A stretch of 64,000 nucleotides of DNA from NCBI RefSeq assembly GCF_000369505.1, contig NZ_KB850055.1:1517706-1581705 (forward strand), given 5' to 3'. The stretch comes from Acinetobacter sp. NIPH 298 (GTDB lineage Bacteria; Pseudomonadota; Gammaproteobacteria; Pseudomonadales; Moraxellaceae). The position numbers and the translations under genes were made by a program. How positions within the stretch are numbered: position 1 is the first letter of the stretch; every line of letters starts with the position of its first letter. Positions 52,958 to 62,735 of the stretch are shown here, piece after piece. The notes under the pieces are model-generated. The model made no database searches, had not been told where the DNA came from, and worked only from the letters and a program-made list of their open reading frames with translations.

Positions 52958-53209
52958 GGGCGAAATATCTCAAAATCTAAAGGCTCAGCGCTTATCAAAA
53001 TGATAAGGCATAAGCAAAATCAAAAAATTGCGCATAGTTTACAGATTCTACTGATTAAAAGACATAGAGAAGCCCCGTAACTTACGATTCCATCATCATT
53101 TCATCACAAATTGTTCTGCTTTGGTTTTCATGACTTGTTCTAATTGCCGATCTCATATATAAAAAAGTCTAAAAGAGTAAATACAAAGATAAAACAATAG
53201 GATAAAACG

Positions 53210-53677
53210 ATGAATAATTTTATTAACCGCCCTACCTCTGCGTTTATTGCGGCAAGTTGGGTCGCATTACTTACAGGAGCTGTTGGTTTCATTATCGGAT
53301 TATGGAATGCTGATATGCCGCTGCATGAAAAAGGTTATTACTTTGTGATTTTACTTTATGGCTTATTTTCTGCCGCGTCATTACAAAAAACAGTTCGAGA
53401 CCAATTAGAAGAGATTCCCGTGACAGCGATCTACTATGCTTTATGCTGGGCATCTATGGCTGTATGTATTGTGCTGTTACTGATTAGTTTATGGAATGCC
53501 GACATCACCATGAGTGAAAAAGGTTTTTACATCATGTCATTTCTACTCAGCTTGTTTGGTGTGGTGGCGACACAAAAGAATATTCGTGATTTGAACTATT
53601 TACGTCTACAAACAGGACTTGATACGCGTCAACCACAGCGCGAAGAATCTTCATCACAACAAAATGATCAAGACTAA
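53210..53677 (+). CDS. YiaA/YiaB-family inner-membrane protein
   Basis: A 155-aa protein with two copies of a two-helix membrane module: AFIAASWVALLTGAVGFIIG followed by LWNADMPLHEKGYYF, and AIYYALCWASMAVCIVLLLI followed by SLWNADITMSEKGFY. This internal duplication is the yiaA/B domain pattern. The role is unknown. It has a good AGGA ribosome site and is monocistronic. Confidence 0.85.
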   Translation: MNNFINRPTSAFIAASWVALLTGAVGFIIGLWNADMPLHEKGYYFVILLYGLFSAASLQKTVRDQLEEIPVTAIYYALCWASMAVCIVLLLISLWNADITMSEKGFYIMSFLLSLFGVVATQKNIRDLNYLRLQTGLDTRQPQREESSSQQNDQD

Positions 53678-53714
53678 GGTCTGTGAAATGTCAGCAGACC
53701 CTTAAATAAATATA

Positions 53715-53741
53715 AAGAAGTTTTAGATCATAAAACTTCTT
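53715..53741. terminator. Terminator hairpin
   Basis: Arms AAGAAGTTTTA and TAAAACTTCTT with a five-base loop, 37 bases after the YiaA/B stop. T-run is short, and the remaining bases to 53935 hold no recognisable gene. Confidence 0.7.
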
Positions 53742-53935
53742 TCACCATAAAATCACAACCAATTGTTTTATCATGATTTTTTATATAATAACTTTTGTTT
53801 CGCAACAAAATGCTACAATCCAGACACTAAACCGCAATACTTAAGACTGACCTCTCCACAATTTCTCACTCAACTCTTGTTACATTTGCAACCATTAGAA
53901 ATGATGTCCAATTTACTCAGGACATGGAGTCAAAA

Positions 53936-54367
53936 ATGAAATTAAACGTTTGGTTGTGTAGTGCGATTTTCGCAACATCTTCTTTGGTCACTGTTGCTCA
54001 TGCTGATAATGCCACTCGTGTCGCGGCAACATCAGCGCTAGGTAGTGTGGCAGGTACGGCTATTGGTAAAGAAATTGGCGGCCATAATGGTGCTTTGATT
54101 GGCTCTGCTGTAGGTGGTGCTGGTGGCGCTGCTGCTGCAAGTAACAAACGTACTCGTACAGAAGCTGCCATTGGTGGTGGTTTAGGTGGTGTTGGTGGTT
54201 ATGCTGTTGGTAAAAATGTCGGCGGAACTACAGGTGGTTATATCGGTGCTGCTGCTGGTGCTGCTGGTGGTGCGGCTTTAGGTCGGCAAGTCGGTCAAGA
54301 TCGTTATTACGATAGCCGCCAAAACCAAAAGAAAAAATGGAAAAAGAAAAAAAATCGTCGCCATTGA
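53936..54367 (+). CDS. Glycine-zipper outer-membrane-type protein
   Basis: A 143-aa exported protein: signal MKLNVWLCSAIFATSSLVTVAHA, then a Gly/Ala-rich zipper region (about 25-125, repeated GxxGxxxG, e.g. ALGSVAGTAIGKEIGG) and a very basic tail (KKKWKKKKNRRH). Glycine-zipper proteins are common small envelope proteins of unclear function, some resembling lysozyme-inhibitor or SlyB-like proteins. The strong Lys/Arg tail could bind nucleic acid or peptidoglycan. GGAG precedes the ATG. Confidence 0.8.
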   Translation: MKLNVWLCSAIFATSSLVTVAHADNATRVAATSALGSVAGTAIGKEIGGHNGALIGSAVGGAGGAAAASNKRTRTEAAIGGGLGGVGGYAVGKNVGGTTGGYIGAAAGAAGGAALGRQVGQDRYYDSRQNQKKKWKKKKNRRH

Positions 54368-54374
54368 TTCAAAT

Positions 54375-54397
54375 AAAGCACCTTCGGGTGCTTTTTA
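54375..54397 (+). terminator. Terminator of the glycine-zipper gene
   Basis: Arms AAAGCACC and GGTGCTTT with TTCG tetraloop, followed by TTATTC. Confidence 0.85.
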
Positions 54398-54483
54398 TTC
54401 GCGACTAGAAATTAATCCTACATAAGCAGATAAAAAATATAATTACTTGAAAACTCTATCTCTAATCAAATTAATTAGACAAT

Positions 54484-54509
54484 AAAAAAGCGCCTTACGG
54501 CGCTTTTTT
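54484..54509. terminator. Bidirectional terminator of glyA
   Basis: Arms AAAAAAGCGCC and GGCGCTTTTTT with TTAC loop, 12 bases from the glyA stop. Confidence 0.9.
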
Positions 54510-54520
54510 AGATATACAAA

Positions 54521-55777
54521 TTAGTTTGCATATACTGGGAATTTTGCACAAACAGTTTCAACTTTAGCTTTAACATCAGCGATGACTTTCTCATCACCTT
54601 TGCTATCAATGATATCAGCGATCCAACCAGCAAGTTCACGTACTTCAGCTTCACCGAAGCCACGTGTCGTTACCGCAGGCGTACCAATACGAATACCAGA
54701 AGTAACGAATGGAGAACGCGGGTCATTTGGAACAGCATTTTTGTTTACTGTGATATGAGCAGCACCTAACCAAGCATCTGCATCTTTACCAGTTACATCT
54801 TCTTGTTTAATCAATGACAACAAGAATAAATGGTTTTCTGTACCGCCAGAAACAACATCGTAACCACGTGAAATGAAGACTTCAGCCATCGCTTGAGCAT
54901 TCTTAACAACTTGCTGTTGATAAGTTTTAAACTCTTCTGACATCGCTTCTTTGAAACAAATTGCTTTAGCAGCAATCGCATGCATCAAAGGACCACCTTG
55001 GTTACCTGGGAAAACTGCAGATTGAAGTTTTTTCTCAATTTCTTCATTGGCTTTCGCAAGGATTAAACCAGAACGCGGACCACGAAGGGTTTTATGCGTT
55101 GTTGTGGTTGTTACGTCAGCAATTTGCACTGGGTTTGGATAAACACCCGCTGCAACTAAACCAGCAACATGCGCCATATCAACAAATAGGTAAGCACCGA
55201 CTTTGTCAGCGATGTCACGGAAACGCTGCCAATCAACGATTTGGCTATATGCAGAGAAACCCGCCACGATCATACGTGGTTTGTGCTCTAGCGCTAAACG
55301 CTCAACTTCTTCATAGTCGATTTCGCCAGTTTCAGTATTTAAACCATACTGAATCGCATTATAGGTTTTACCAGAAAAGCTAACTTTAGCACCATGCGTC
55401 AAGTGACCGCCATGCGCCAAGCTCATACCCAATACTGTATCGCCAGGATTTAGAAGCGCTAAGTAAACGGCAGAGTTCGCTTGAGAACCCGCATGTGGTT
55501 GAACGTTTGCATAATCAGCACCGAACAATTCTTTTGCACGATCAATTGCAAGTTGTTCGATCACGTCCACATATTCACAACCGCCATAATAGCGTTTGCC
55601 AGGATAGCCTTCTGCATATTTGTTAGTAAGTTTTGATCCCTGTGCTTCCATCACAGCTTGAGAGCAATAGTTTTCAGATGCAATTAACTCAATATGAGCT
55701 TCTTGGCGTACGCCTTCAGAAGCAATCGCTTGAGCAATTTCTGGATCAAATTCAGCAATAGAAATATTGGCAAACAT
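54521..55777 (-). CDS. glyA: Serine hydroxymethyltransferase
   Basis: A 418-aa PLP enzyme interconverting serine and glycine with tetrahydrofolate, the main one-carbon donor. The PLP lysine is in [14 protein letters not shown]; the N-terminus [21 protein letters not shown] and [10 protein letters not shown] are the family signature. It is full length (E. coli 417). A terminator follows the stop. No purR or glycine-riboswitch feature was recognised in the 288-base upstream gap. Confidence 0.97.
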   Translation of the reverse strand: MFANISIAEFDPEIAQAIASEGVRQEAHIELIASENYCSQAVMEAQGSKLTNKYAEGYPGKRYYGGCEYVDVIEQLAIDRAKELFGADYANVQPHAGSQANSAVYLALLNPGDTVLGMSLAHGGHLTHGAKVSFSGKTYNAIQYGLNTETGEIDYEEVERLALEHKPRMIVAGFSAYSQIVDWQRFRDIADKVGAYLFVDMAHVAGLVAAGVYPNPVQIADVTTTTTHKTLRGPRSGLILAKANEEIEKKLQSAVFPGNQGGPLMHAIAAKAICFKEAMSEEFKTYQQQVVKNAQAMAEVFISRGYDVVSGGTENHLFLLSLIKQEDVTGKDADAWLGAAHITVNKNAVPNDPRSPFVTSGIRIGTPAVTTRGFGEAEVRELAGWIADIIDSKGDEKVIADVKAKVETVCAKFPVYAN

Positions 55778-56065
55778 TAGCGGAGGGTCCTATAAATTAG
55801 GGCTTTTAAGCCGTGCTAAAGATTGGTGCGAATTATAGCATGAAGTTTACTGTTTCACAGATTGATATTTATTTAATTCTTCGTGAATTCCATTCTTGTT
55901 TAACTTGAAAAACTCAAAGTATAAATTTGGATGATCGTAACGACGTTTTTATCCAATCAATATATTAGAAATAAAGATGTGTAAACAGAAGTCATAAAAT
56001 TAAGCATCAAAGCCCAGTTCTCTGAAGCAAAGAAAACTGAGCCTTCAAGCTTTCTTTAGTTCTAA

Positions 56066-57325
56066 CTATTTAGCAGGCATTAATACACTTACATCCTTCA
56101 CAATATTTCCAATATTTAAAGAATAAGCTGTCGTATGATCCCACTCACCTACTCGATAATTAGAACTTGGAATTTGTGTTCCCACGACTTTAGCAGAGTT
56201 AACTAGAAAATCTGTCACTTGTTTAGGTACAGTTTTGTCTTGAGTGCCTTGATAAATAATAATTGGCGTTGTTATTTTTTTCTGTAATGGTTGAGAATCA
56301 AGGGTTAAAAAAGCTTTAACACTTGGAATAGCCATAAAATTAGCTTTCGTTCTTGGATACCCTTTAAGCGTTTTATTATCGTTTAGATATCTCACCATAG
56401 CTCCTCCCAAAGCCTGGCCTAAAGTATCATAACATGCAGAATTTGCAGAGGAGGTTTCTGCAGTTGCGGCAATTAGATCTGTAGGTGAATCAAATACATC
56501 ACTAAATTTAAAACTTGGATCAGTATTTTTTAGACCCGCCGTAATCAATGCAGTAAATGTATCCAAAGGAGCTAATATACCGATTTTTTTAATTGGATCA
56601 GGTTCATTAGTTGCTAGATTTTCACCACCAGCTAAAATTAGCGCCAAATTTGATGCAGGTGCAATTGCTATGGATCCCTTATATTCCAACTTCGCACGAC
56701 TTGCATATTGCGCTGCACCAAGTACAGCCTGCCCACCTTGAGAATGTCCAACAGCCAACCATTGTCCATTTGTCTTTTTATTCAGGCTTGTTAAGTAAGC
56801 ACGTGTAGCAACAACGGCATCAGTGATTGAATATGCCTCGCTTTTCACATTTAAGAATGGATGAGGTTCTCGCTCACTAGGTTCACCCAACCCTTCGTAA
56901 TCAGGTGCAACAACAACATACCCTGATGCTAAAAGTGCTTTTAATAAAACTTCATTACCACCTAAACCTTGGCGACTTGGAGCGCATTGATCAGCGACAC
57001 CAGTCGTTCCGTGCGCCCAAACTACAATTGGCCAACCATTTTCAGGCTGTGAAACTGAAGCTGGCGGTGTAAATACTAAAGCTGTTGCCAAAACTTCTTT
57101 ATTATTGACACCCAACATCTTATAGGTCATTACAACACTATCTGATGAAGCAGTAGCCATACCATCTAGCTCATAATTAGTAGGTATACTGGGTACGGGA
57201 TCTTTTATATTATTTTCAGGAATTTCAGGTTTTGGAACAAATATCGTCGTCCCATTATCGTCACCGCCGCCGCAAGCTGTAAGTAATAAGCTCGTACTCA
57301 GCATCGCAACCGTTAATAACTTCAT
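56066..57325 (-). CDS. Lipoprotein alpha/beta hydrolase (secretory-lipase-like)
   Basis: A 419-aa lipoprotein: signal MKLLTVAMLSTSLLLTAC (lipobox Cys), a short Gly/Asp linker (GGGDDNGTT), then an alpha/beta-hydrolase fold with WAHGTTGVADQCAP (oxyanion region), nucleophile GHSQGGQAVLGAA, and a C-terminal catalytic region with IIYQGTQDKTV and YRVGEWDHTTAY. This resembles the secretory lipase (LIP) group, whose members hydrolyse triacylglycerols or peptides. The substrate is unknown. Monocistronic; a hairpin at about 56005-56036 is the terminator candidate. An ATG two codons upstream is also possible. Confidence 0.82.
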   Translation of the reverse strand: MKLLTVAMLSTSLLLTACGGGDDNGTTIFVPKPEIPENNIKDPVPSIPTNYELDGMATASSDSVVMTYKMLGVNNKEVLATALVFTPPASVSQPENGWPIVVWAHGTTGVADQCAPSRQGLGGNEVLLKALLASGYVVVAPDYEGLGEPSEREPHPFLNVKSEAYSITDAVVATRAYLTSLNKKTNGQWLAVGHSQGGQAVLGAAQYASRAKLEYKGSIAIAPASNLALILAGGENLATNEPDPIKKIGILAPLDTFTALITAGLKNTDPSFKFSDVFDSPTDLIAATAETSSANSACYDTLGQALGGAMVRYLNDNKTLKGYPRTKANFMAIPSVKAFLTLDSQPLQKKITTPIIIYQGTQDKTVPKQVTDFLVNSAKVVGTQIPSSNYRVGEWDHTTAYSLNIGNIVKDVSVLMPAK

Positions 57326-57588
57326 ATGCATTTCGTTTTTCCTTAACTATTTTTTATGATTTTATCCTTAGGAATGATTACTCTAAGGCAATTACAGCAA
57401 CAAGAATTACGCCTATTACAAAATTGTTTCAAGTACTTTTTTATCATTCATTCTATTTTTTGACTTTTCTTTATGCAACGCGCTCTCAATTTTTTAAAAT
57501 ATCAAGCAATACAATCGATCATTCGCCCCGCTTTTATAGAATTTCTTGTAAGATAATAAAATTCTAAATTCGTCGTAGGTTTAACATC

Positions 57589-58281
57589 ATGCAAGCCATT
57601 ATCTTAGATACTGAAACACATACGCTAAATGGTTTGCCGATTGAAATCGCTTATGCACCCATCGAAATAGAAAATGGAAAATTAAGCTTAGATAAAAAGA
57701 AAATTTTTGATCAGCTTTATCAAGTCGGTCAACCGATTTCCTTTGCCGCAATGGCGGTGCATCATATTTTAGAATCAGATTTAATTGATCAACCGTTTTA
57801 CACGACGTTCCAACTGCCAGATCAAACCACTTATATCATTGGTCATAATGTTGATTACGACATTACCGCCATCGAAAAATGTGGCGTGGATATCTCAAAA
57901 TTAAAACCGATTTGTACATTAGCGCTAGCACGTCGAGTATGGGAAGATGCTGAAGCGCACAATATTTCAGCTTTAATTTATTTAATCGCAAAAGGCAGCG
58001 ATAAAGCGCGAGAAATGTTAAAAGGTGCGCATCGTGCTGATGCTGATATCATCTTAACAGCCAATATTTTGATGCATATTATTCATCAGTTGGATATTCA
58101 AAATATTGAACAACTTTATCTTGCCTCAGAAGAAGCACGTATTCCTAAAACGATCACTTTTGGTAAACATAAAGGTACAGCCATCCAAGACTTACCAGCC
58201 GACTATATTCAATGGTTACTACGCCAAGATGATTTAGATATTTATCTTCGTAAGGCTTTAGAGACCAAAATCATTAAATAA
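57589..58281 (+). CDS. ExoX-like DEDDh exonuclease with C-terminal DUF3820-like domain
   Basis: A 230-aa 3'-5' exonuclease of the DnaQ/ExoX type: ExoI IILDTETHTLNG (DxE), ExoII HNVDYDI, ExoIII with HRADAD (His-x4-Asp). The C-terminal stretch TFGKHKGTAIQDLPADYIQWLLRQDDLD is the DUF3820 zinc-less module often attached to exonucleases. ExoX degrades single- and double-stranded DNA in repair. Single gene; start MQAIILDTETH follows a weak AGG site. Confidence 0.85.
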   Translation: MQAIILDTETHTLNGLPIEIAYAPIEIENGKLSLDKKKIFDQLYQVGQPISFAAMAVHHILESDLIDQPFYTTFQLPDQTTYIIGHNVDYDITAIEKCGVDISKLKPICTLALARRVWEDAEAHNISALIYLIAKGSDKAREMLKGAHRADADIILTANILMHIIHQLDIQNIEQLYLASEEARIPKTITFGKHKGTAIQDLPADYIQWLLRQDDLDIYLRKALETKIIK

Positions 58282-58382
58282 AATATCAACCCAATGATAT
58301 TTAATAAATTATTAACATAAATGTCATTATTGCATCGTATCTTAGCCCCTATCAAATTTTTGACTGGGGGCAAGACGAACAG

Positions 58383-58958
58383 ATGTCACATTTTTTTAAA
58401 ACTGAGCTGGGACAAATAGCCTTACAACAACGTAATATTGCTTTAAATGCTCGTCAACGTCGTTTATTACTGCTGATTGATCATGAAGATTTCCAAATGC
58501 TTGATCATGATTATAAGAAAAAAATTGCCCCAACTGAGCTTGTTCAACAATTAATAGACATGGGCTTGTTAGCTGAGCAAACTTCATCGACTACAAAAAC
58601 GAGAGTCCAAGAAGATTTATACATAGAAAATCATAAAGCAAATAATTTAACGCAATCTATGCCGACACAAAGCGTAGAGACAATAACAGCGACGAACAAT
58701 GAAAATATTGCAACTGAAGTAATTGCGTTAGAAAAACTTTCTTTTGTTGAAGTTCAGCAAGTCATGATTCAAACACTAACCACCTATTGCGGTTTAATGG
58801 CAAAACCATTGATTCAACAGATACAACAAAGCAAAACAATAGCTCAACTCAAACTTTGTCAGATGCAATGGATTACATCTCTACAGGAATCTCGCATTGC
58901 ACCAAGTCAGTTGAATCAAACATTGAAATTGATTAATTACTCAGTGCAGCATTTATAG
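58383..58958 (+). CDS. Conserved-looking protein of unknown function
   Basis: A 191-aa protein with an N-terminal helical block (about 1-65, MSHFFKTELGQIALQQRNIALNARQRRLLLLIDHEDF), a variable Thr/Asn-rich linker (about 65-115), and a C-terminal helical block (about 120-190). No recognisable domain; the N-terminal part with LNARQRRLLLLID looks like a winged-helix-like or response-regulator-associated helix. Plausibly a genus-specific protein. It sits between the exonuclease and tRNA-Arg. Confidence 0.65.
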   Translation: MSHFFKTELGQIALQQRNIALNARQRRLLLLIDHEDFQMLDHDYKKKIAPTELVQQLIDMGLLAEQTSSTTKTRVQEDLYIENHKANNLTQSMPTQSVETITATNNENIATEVIALEKLSFVEVQQVMIQTLTTYCGLMAKPLIQQIQQSKTIAQLKLCQMQWITSLQESRIAPSQLNQTLKLINYSVQHL

Positions 58959-59080
58959 AACATATCGGGATGAGTATTTCTAAATAAGACTAAAATCGTT
59001 GTTTTAATAATCAAGAAGCATCTTTGTTTAAAGGTATATATTTACCTATAAGTATTTTTTGCCTATGATGTGGCACACAT

Positions 59081-59156
59081 GCGCTCATAGCTCAACTGGA
59101 TAGAGTACAGGTCTCCGAAGCCTGTGGCGTGGGTTCGAGTCCCGCTGAGCGCACCA
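59081..59156 (+). tRNA. tRNA-Arg (anticodon CCG)
   Basis: A complete cloverleaf: acceptor GCGCTCA/TGAGCGC, D arm AGCTC...GAGTA, anticodon stem CAGGT/GCCTG with loop CTCCGAA (anticodon CCG), variable loop and T arm GGGTTCGAGTCCC, discriminator A and encoded CCA. It reads the rare Arg codon CGG. No other tRNA is near. Confidence 0.97.
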
Positions 59157-59244
59157 CAATTACTTTTCATAACTTCATAGTACTCTTCATACAACGAATT
59201 CTTTTAAAGTTGTGCGCATTTGATATGTTCCATTTTTGACCCCA

Positions 59245-59268
59245 TTAAAAAACCGCCACTTGGGCGGT
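59245..59268 (-). terminator. Terminator on the minus strand
   Basis: Stem ACCGCC/GGCGGT with a five-base loop and an A-run on the plus strand that gives a T-run on the minus strand, so it ends the leftward 59367-59783 gene about 100 bases downstream. Confidence 0.75.
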
Positions 59269-59366
59269 GCTATGTATTTATTTCAAAACTTTAAAAATCT
59301 CATATTCAATCCAACTCTATTTCAGATATTTGATTGGAGTTAGTTAACTAACCTTTGTTTTTACAC

Positions 59367-59783
59367 CTACTTTTTTTTGGAATTTAACTCTACAAGTCTT
59401 TTTTGGTAATCCCTTTCAGTAATAATACCTTTATTTCTACCTTCTTGATTGGACTTAATTTGCTGATTAATTTCAAATTTATTCAGTGTGTTTAGATCAT
59501 TGTTCCTTAGAAGATACTGAGATTTATCATGAGGACTCATATTGGCAGTTATTGCTTTTTCATCATATATTTTGCCTACTTCTTTTTCTTGTTGCTTTAT
59601 GCGGTCTTGCTCTCGTTGCATTGATGATCCAAAGAAATCATATTGTTGACTGCTTTCTAGTTCACCCAATTGCTCATTATCTTTTTTAATTAAAATAGAC
59701 TCTGTTTTACTATACAAATCCTCAGCACTATATACATGTCCAGCAACCACAAAACTTACAATCAACAAAATCAGCTTATTCAT
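59367..59783 (-). CDS. Small exported protein of unknown function
   Basis: A 138-aa protein with a Sec signal peptide (MNKLILLIVSFVVAGHVYSA) and a highly charged, helical mature part rich in Lys/Gln/Glu/Asn (about 60-110, coiled-coil-like). No family is recognised. Asn/Lys richness and the low-GC codon use suggest a fast-evolving or acquired gene. It is flanked by tRNA-Arg on the left and a 400-base gap on the right. Confidence 0.6.
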   Translation of the reverse strand: MNKLILLIVSFVVAGHVYSAEDLYSKTESILIKKDNEQLGELESSQQYDFFGSSMQREQDRIKQQEKEVGKIYDEKAITANMSPHDKSQYLLRNNDLNTLNKFEINQQIKSNQEGRNKGIITERDYQKRLVELNSKKK

Positions 59784-60184
59784 TAGATTTACTCATTTCT
59801 CAATAGAACTATGGAAAAGCTTACCACCATCTATAATTATTCATAAAATATGATTTACAAGAATATACCATTTGAACAAAACCTTTATTTCTCTAATGTA
59901 TATTTAAGATCATTAGGGGCACTTCAACACAAAGCTCAGTTTTACCCATGAAAACAAATTAACCTTATTGCCAAACCCTGATAATTTTTGGCTGTGGTCG
60001 TCCGCGTCTTCAGATGACTAAAAGCTCATCATGTCAATTGTTGTTGCGCCAAAAATCAAGATTTAATTGCGGTGAATTTTTTAGTTTCTGTTCTATATAT
60101 AGAACATGATAAATCACTTTCCCACTTGGTTTATTTTTCCATATCGCTCAGAATACTCATTCTATTTAACAACGTGAGACGTTC
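59784..60184. other. Intergenic region with an unidentified, locally GC-richer patch
   Basis: No complete gene. Around 59917-60070 the base composition rises, and a 34-codon open stretch is seen on each strand (plus: ...NPDNFWLWSSASSDD; minus: ...GFGNKVNLFSWVKLSF). These could be the remnant of a gene or insertion sequence end. The part from 60070 to 60184 is AT-rich and probably holds the promoter of the ABC exporter operon. Confidence 0.4.
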
Positions 60185-61120
60185 ATGACTGATGCTTTGG
60201 TGTTGAGCGATTTGTCCAAAACTTATCGTAATGGTTTTCAGGCGTTAAAAGGTATTAATTTGACCGTGCCTGAAGGTGAATTTTATGCATTATTAGGGCC
60301 TAATGGTGCAGGTAAATCGACGACGATTAGTATCATTAGCTCTTTAACCAAAAAAACATCGGGTTCAGTTGAGATTTTTGGACATAACTTAGATACCCAC
60401 CCTTCACATGCCAAGCAATGTCTGGGTGTTGTTCCTCAAGAGTTCAATTTTGGTCAGTTTGAAAAAACATTTGATATTTTAGTGACCCAAGCAGGTTATT
60501 ACGGCATTCCAAAAAAACTGGCGGAACAACGTGCCGAATTGTATTTAGAAAAACTTGGCTTATGGGACAAACGGAACATTCAATCTCGTATGCTCTCTGG
60601 GGGCATGAAACGCCGCCTGATGATTGCACGTGCCATGATGCATGAACCTAAGTTGCTGATTCTGGATGAACCAACGGCGGGTGTCGATATTGAATTACGT
60701 CGCTCAATGTGGGATTTTCTGACTGAAATGAATGAAAATGGAACGTCAATCATTCTGACGACCCACTATCTTGAAGAAGCTGAAATGCTATGCCGCCGTA
60801 TAGCGATCATCGATCGTGGCGTAATAAAAGAAGATACCTCGATGAAAGGTTTCCTAAATCAAATGAATGAAGAATCGTTCATTTGTGATTTGGTAGAACC
60901 GATCAATTCGATTGATTTTAATATTATCGGTTTCACCTTTAATTTAATTGATCCTGTGACTTTAGAAGTAACGATGGATAAAGCACATAACATGAATGAT
61001 TTATTCTTATTGTTACAGTCACAGAATATCCACGTCAGTAGTATGCGAAATAAATCGAACCGCTTAGAAGAATTATTCGTAAAAATGGTTGAGAAGAATC
61101 TTGCAGGAGCGGATCAATGA
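60185..61120 (+). CDS. ABC exporter ATP-binding protein (YadG-type)
   Basis: A 311-aa ATPase of ABC-2 type exporters: Walker A GPNGAGKSTT, signature LSGGMKRRLMIARAMM, Walker B LLILDEP, and the H-loop ILTTHYLEEAE. The C-terminal 80 residues form the DUF4162-like extension. It is coupled to the permease through an ATGA overlap (61117-61120) and then to queF. The exported substrate is unknown; E. coli YadGH is a parallel. Confidence 0.92.
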   Translation: MTDALVLSDLSKTYRNGFQALKGINLTVPEGEFYALLGPNGAGKSTTISIISSLTKKTSGSVEIFGHNLDTHPSHAKQCLGVVPQEFNFGQFEKTFDILVTQAGYYGIPKKLAEQRAELYLEKLGLWDKRNIQSRMLSGGMKRRLMIARAMMHEPKLLILDEPTAGVDIELRRSMWDFLTEMNENGTSIILTTHYLEEAEMLCRRIAIIDRGVIKEDTSMKGFLNQMNEESFICDLVEPINSIDFNIIGFTFNLIDPVTLEVTMDKAHNMNDLFLLLQSQNIHVSSMRNKSNRLEELFVKMVEKNLAGADQ

Positions 61121-61890
61121 ACTTTAGTCAATTACAAACCGCGCTTTGGACTTTAGTTGTTAAAGAAATTCGCCGTTTTATGCGGATCTGGCCACAAACC
61201 TTATTGCCCCCTGCGATCACCATGAGTTTGTACTTTGTGATTTTTGGCAACTTAGTCGGCTCACGTATCGGTGAAATGGGCGGCTTTAGCTATATGCAGT
61301 TCATTATCCCCGGTTTAATCATGATGGCAGTCATCACCAACAGCTATGCCAATGTATCTTCAAGTTTCTTTAGTGCGAAATTTCAAAAAAGCATTGAAGA
61401 ACTGATTATGAGTCCCGTACCTCTACATCTAATCCTGTGGGGCTATGTGATTGGCGGCGTCTCTCGTGGTGTATTGGTTGGCTTGATTGTGACGATCATG
61501 AGCTTGTTCTTTACACATCTAGAAATTCATAATTTCTTTGTGACTATTTATACGGTCATCATTACTTCGTTATTGTTTTCACTTGGTGGTTTAATCAACG
61601 CTGTTTATGCCAAGTCATTTGATGATATTTCAATTATCCCGACCTTTGTATTGACACCGCTGACCTATTTAGGCGGCGTGTTCTATGCCATTAGTGCATT
61701 AAGCCCATTTTGGCAAAATTTATCTTTAATTAACCCAATTGTATATATGGTCAATGCTTTCCGTTTTGGTATTTTAGGGCATAGTGATGTGAATGTTTCG
61801 CTTTCATTAATCGTTGTGACCTTATGCTGTATCGTCCTCTATGCAATTGCATATCATTTATTAGCTCGTGGTTCAGGAATGCGTGAATGA
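61117..61890 (+). CDS. ABC-2 type permease (YadH-type)
   Basis: A 257-aa permease with about six membrane helices. Conserved elements: ISMSLYFVIFGNLVG-like N-terminus (written here as TMSLYFVIFGNLVGSRIGEM), the block PGLIMMAVITNSYANVSSSFF and LTPLTYLGGVFYAISALS. It pairs with the upstream ATPase. The last codons overlap queF by four bases (ATGA). Confidence 0.92.
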   Translation: MNFSQLQTALWTLVVKEIRRFMRIWPQTLLPPAITMSLYFVIFGNLVGSRIGEMGGFSYMQFIIPGLIMMAVITNSYANVSSSFFSAKFQKSIEELIMSPVPLHLILWGYVIGGVSRGVLVGLIVTIMSLFFTHLEIHNFFVTIYTVIITSLLFSLGGLINAVYAKSFDDISIIPTFVLTPLTYLGGVFYAISALSPFWQNLSLINPIVYMVNAFRFGILGHSDVNVSLSLIVVTLCCIVLYAIAYHLLARGSGMRE

Positions 61891-62702
61891 GTGTAGAACA
61901 TTCTTTGTTGGGTAAAGACACCCAATATCCAACTCAATATCAGCCAGACGTTTTATTTCCAATCGCTCGCGCTGAATCTCGCCAACAATATGCACATATT
62001 GATGGGATTACTCAGGGCAAAGACTGGTGGCATATTTTTGAAATTTCTTGGTTAAATCCTCATGGATTACCCCAAGTTGCGATTGGTCGTCTTACCTTAC
62101 CTGCAAGCTCGCCAAATCTGATCGAATCAAAATCACTCAAGCTTTATTTTAATAGTTTGAACTTCACTCAATTCGCCTCTAAACAGGTATTTATTGAGAC
62201 TGTTGAGCAAGATTTATCAAAAGCGGCTGGCGCAACACTTAAACTTGAATTGTTTCAAGTGGATGATCTAAAGATTACTCAACCCACGGGTATTTGTATT
62301 GATGACCTTATCCCTGAGCGTTTGTCTGAGCACCCCGATGCAACTTTGTTGCAGCACGATATGACGACACAAGAGAATGTAGAAATTGAGCTTTACTCAC
62401 ATCTTCTTAGAAGTAATTGTCCTGTGACTGGACAGCCAGATTGGGGAACTGTTTTTATCCGTTTTAAAGGCAAAAGACCTTGTTATCGCAGCATATTAGC
62501 TTATATTATCTCGTACCGTCAGCATAATGGTTTTCATGAGCAGTGCGTAGAACAAATATTTGCGGATATTTGGCAATTGCTTAAACCAGAAAAGTTGATG
62601 GTCTATGCAACTTATACTCGTCGTGGAGGATTGGATATTAATCCATGTCGAGTTTCAGATTTGTCATGGATGCCCGAGCCAATTCGCTTGGCACGACAAT
62701 AA
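61887..62702 (+). CDS. queF: NADPH-dependent 7-cyano-7-deazaguanine reductase (long form)
   Basis: Reduces preQ0 to preQ1 in queuosine synthesis (271 aa, the two-lobed unimodular YqcD/QueF-long type). The catalytic Cys is in SNCPVTGQPDWGT; QHNGFHEQCVEQIF carries the Glu/His of the active site. It is third in the operon with the ABC exporter through two ATGA overlaps. Its pathway partner queH is at 14.7 kb. Confidence 0.95.
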   Translation: MSVEHSLLGKDTQYPTQYQPDVLFPIARAESRQQYAHIDGITQGKDWWHIFEISWLNPHGLPQVAIGRLTLPASSPNLIESKSLKLYFNSLNFTQFASKQVFIETVEQDLSKAAGATLKLELFQVDDLKITQPTGICIDDLIPERLSEHPDATLLQHDMTTQENVEIELYSHLLRSNCPVTGQPDWGTVFIRFKGKRPCYRSILAYIISYRQHNGFHEQCVEQIFADIWQLLKPEKLMVYATYTRRGGLDINPCRVSDLSWMPEPIRLARQ

Positions 62703-62735
62703 AACGAATAAATTTGATATAGAGGACGTTCTTCA

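Noticed and set aside
55778..56065. Glycine riboswitch in front of glyA
   Set aside because: No paired glycine aptamer core or expression platform is visible.
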